Below, one piece after another: positions 61,982-64,000 of a stretch of DNA of 64,000 nt (position 1 is its first letter; the number at the start of each line of letters is the position of its first letter). Below the pieces are notes generated by a model. It was not told where the DNA came from. It saw nothing but the letters and a program-made list of their open reading frames with translations, and made no database searches. Origin of the DNA: Aphanomyces cochlioides. Taxonomy: Eukaryota; Oomycota; Saprolegniomycetes; Saprolegniales; Verrucalvaceae. The stretch spans positions 186,001 to 250,000 of the forward strand of contig JAHQRK010000007.1 in the NCBI GenBank assembly GCA_019828595.1, in the 5' to 3' direction. The position numbers and the translations under genes are program-made.

Positions 61982-64000
61982 CTAGACAGCTTCCGTCGCG
62001 TACGCGTCGTAGTCTTCAAAGCCAAGGACTTTGTCGGCGAATTCCAGGGACGAGAACGACGTCTTGGTCTCGAGCAAGTCGGATTCGTCGCCAAGAAGCG
62101 CCTGGAGACATGACTCGAGCTCATCCGCCGTCATCGGCTCTCCCTACATGTCCATAGCTCGAAAGTTTCCACGCATTGGCGCTTACCATCGTCATGAGCT
62201 TCGTCTTCAAGTCTGTCCATGACAAAGACGCGCCCTTGTAGCCGCTGAGGACGTTGAAAGCATGATCGATGTGGTCCTTGCCGATGCCGAAGACGGGTCG
62301 GTGGTTCACGTAGAGCTTGATGAACTCGCTGAGCGTCACGACGTCGACTGTCTTGGTCGTCTCCGTGAACTGGCTGTACTTGACCTCGCTGCACATCATT
62401 TGGATCTCGAGCTGCGTCGGGTAGAACCCGAGGCCGCGCATGACTTGGGGGATTTCCGAGATGGGAATCTCATGCGTGATTCGTCTCGCTGCCGTCGATG
62501 CTTCGCCTTGCGTCCGCAGCTGGGCAAAGTAGAAGTAGTCGACGATTTCATTGTAGAACGCGCCGTCGCCGCCGCCTTCCAGCAGCGACAGATAAGGCTC
62601 GACGCCGATTCCTCCCTGCGCTTCCAGCTGATCGAGAGCATGCGGAGAGATATCCCACATGTTGACGATCATGTCGGCGCCGCCAGCAGTGAGCAGAAAC
62701 TTGCCGTCGCAGGAGACCGCGACGTTGGAAATCTTGCCCGCGTGGGCGATGAGCCCCATCGACTTGTTTGGATTGCCGTCCAAGGGCAGCTTGATCAACC
62801 CGACGACCTTGTCATGCGTGCTGTACGCACAACATCTCGACACCGCTTTGTCCGCCGACGGAATCGGCACAATGCGGTTGAGTGGACCGCCGTACGTCGG
62901 GCAGAGCGACGTCTTGCGGCAGGTCTTGTTGTTGGCATTCCATTGCTTGAGCTTGTACTCGTCGTTCGCGACGACGATCAAGTCTTCATGGATGCCGCTC
63001 ATGTCAGGATGCCAGAAACACGTCGTTGGTGTCGCCGATTGCTCAATCCGATGCGGCGGCGCGTTGAGCACGATGCCGTCCATGACGCTCGACCGACTGA
63101 GGCTGTAATCCACGAGCATCTTGTCTTCGCCGACGGTCACCAGGAGAGGCTGCTGGTCTGGGGACATGCCGAACTCAAACCCAGTGATTGCCTTGGCGTG
63201 GCTTTTGCACCGACCGATGTATGCCCACGTGTCGGTGTCGACAGCGTCGTCCGTCGCTCCTTCCATCGCTTTGCTGCGCCACAAGTAGAGGTAGTTGTCG
63301 CTGTCAATGGCCGCAATGAACGAGCTGTCTTGGGCAATCTTGACGTCGACGACCGGACTCTTGGCAGGGCGGAAAGTCGCGACGTCTTCGAGCGTCACCG
63401 CGTCGACGATCTTGACGGTGCCGTTCGTGAAGCCGACGAGGACTTGCTTTCCCGTTGGATTGTACGTCAAGCACTGCGGACGCAGCTTGTCAAAGGTGCG
63501 CATCATGACGAGCCGCTTGGCAACGTAGTCCCAGATTTGCACCGCGCCAGAGTAGCAGCTCACTGCGATTTGCGACGCGGTTGGATGCGCCGCGAGGCCG
63601 TGGATGTCGTCATTGATGCCTTGCATGAGCAGAGTTCCTCGGCGCTTTTCGACGTCGTATTCTTCATGAATCGACGGTGTAATGCCGAGGATGAACGCAT
63701 CTACAACAACATAGCGTCATGGAGGACTCCGGGGGAAGGAATGGCGTACGGGAAGTCGCGACGATGAATTCCGGCACACGGAAGCTGTCGTCGTCGACTT
63801 CAGGTGACATGTCGACGTTGGCAAAGGACACGGACTGGACTGGACCGGCGCAGAGATCTTCAAACCACGCGACGAGACGGAAGTCAAAGTCGTAGAAGCG
63901 GACAGCGCCGTCTGCGCAGCCCATGATGAGGTAGCCGTCCATGTCCGTGAGGAAATTGATCGCGATCGGCGTCGTTTCGTGGCCATTCATCCTGACGATC
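61982..64000 (-). CDS. CFAP251: CFAP251/WDR66, WD-repeat and EF-hand ciliary protein, 5' partial
   Basis: Minus strand, exons beyond 64000-63750, 63700-62187 and 62143-61982 (introns 49 and 43 bp); the N-terminal part lies outside the window. WD40 repeats read IAINFLTDMDGYLIMGCADG, GLAAHPTASQIAVSCYSGAV, CLTYNPTGKQVLVGFTNGTV and FLLTAGGADMIVNMWDISPH. The C-terminal family block is clear: ARRITHEIPISEIPQVMRGL, GFYPTQLEIQMMCSEVKY and FIKLYVNHRPVFGIGKDHID, followed by degenerate EF-hand helices to the end AYATEAV. CFAP251 is part of the calmodulin- and spoke-associated complex at the base of radial spoke 3 in motile cilia, fitting a flagellate zoospore stage. The frame is intact within the window. 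Confidence 0.9.

Noticed and set aside
62262..63767. 501-codon plus-strand ORF antisense to CFAP251
   Set aside because: The minus strand has unmistakable WD-repeat and CFAP251 C-terminal motifs with matching introns; the antisense text is an Arg/Val/Asp-rich mirror of the same codons.
1..64000. rRNA genes, riboswitches and organellar genes
   Set aside because: No conserved rRNA blocks or organelle-type genes were seen. Introns, promoter spacing and gene content are nuclear.

Overview
The window is nuclear DNA of a zoosporic eukaryote, most likely an oomycete of the Saprolegniales type (Aphanomyces/Achlya-like); the species cannot be named from the sequence. Evidence: compact intron-poor genes with 36-50 bp GT-AG introns, AT-rich gaps, flagellar genes (CFAP251/WDR66, a PG-rich STPGR protein), tyrosine-kinase-like kinases, a START-FYVE-kinase fusion, temptin-like and PLAC8 proteins, and Ty3/gypsy, Harbinger, Tc1/mariner and pogo elements.

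Layout. 1-3.3 kb: two broken Ty3/gypsy fragments back to back. 3.3-21.9 kb: gene-poor, with one acidic nuclear protein (5.4-6.5 kb), a dead mariner, a 732-bp MITE with very long inverted arms, a two-gene Harbinger element, a deleted Tc1 and a pogo-type remnant. 21.9-29.4 kb: housekeeping and ciliary genes: protein farnesyltransferase beta, an unknown protein, STPGR protein, RING protein, frameshifted temptin-like secreted protein, KIX-like small protein and STOML2. 30-39.7 kb: a signalling cluster: START-FYVE-TKL kinase, an SH2 protein with sixteen tyrosine-centred repeats plus TPRs, a PLAC8 protein and a receptor-like kinase. 39.9-49.3 kb: tandem histidine acid phosphatases; the second is split by a 6.9-kb Ty3/gypsy element with LTRs, a 5-bp target duplication, gag-pol and an extra spliced antisense gene. 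49.3-56.1 kb: RS-rich protein, AAAP/SLC38 transporter, F-box/cytochrome b5 fusion and a SEL1L/HRD3-like protein. 56.2-57.8 kb: an apparently complete pogo transposon. 58.5-64 kb: two C2-DysF paralogues (one with a predicted N-myristoyl anchor) and CFAP251, cut by the window end.

How the genes fit together. The 30-40 kb cluster brings together an endosomal (FYVE) kinase, a receptor-like kinase and an SH2 scaffold full of potential phosphotyrosine sites, so these could form one relay; this is inference. The retroelements explain most of the broken coding sequence. The two least described items are the SH2/SDYG/YGHFG/TPR scaffold and the antisense RS-rich coiled-coil gene carried by both gypsy lineages.

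Intron boundaries were chosen by eye from GT-AG sites that restore the frame and homologous sequence. No search or alignment program was run.
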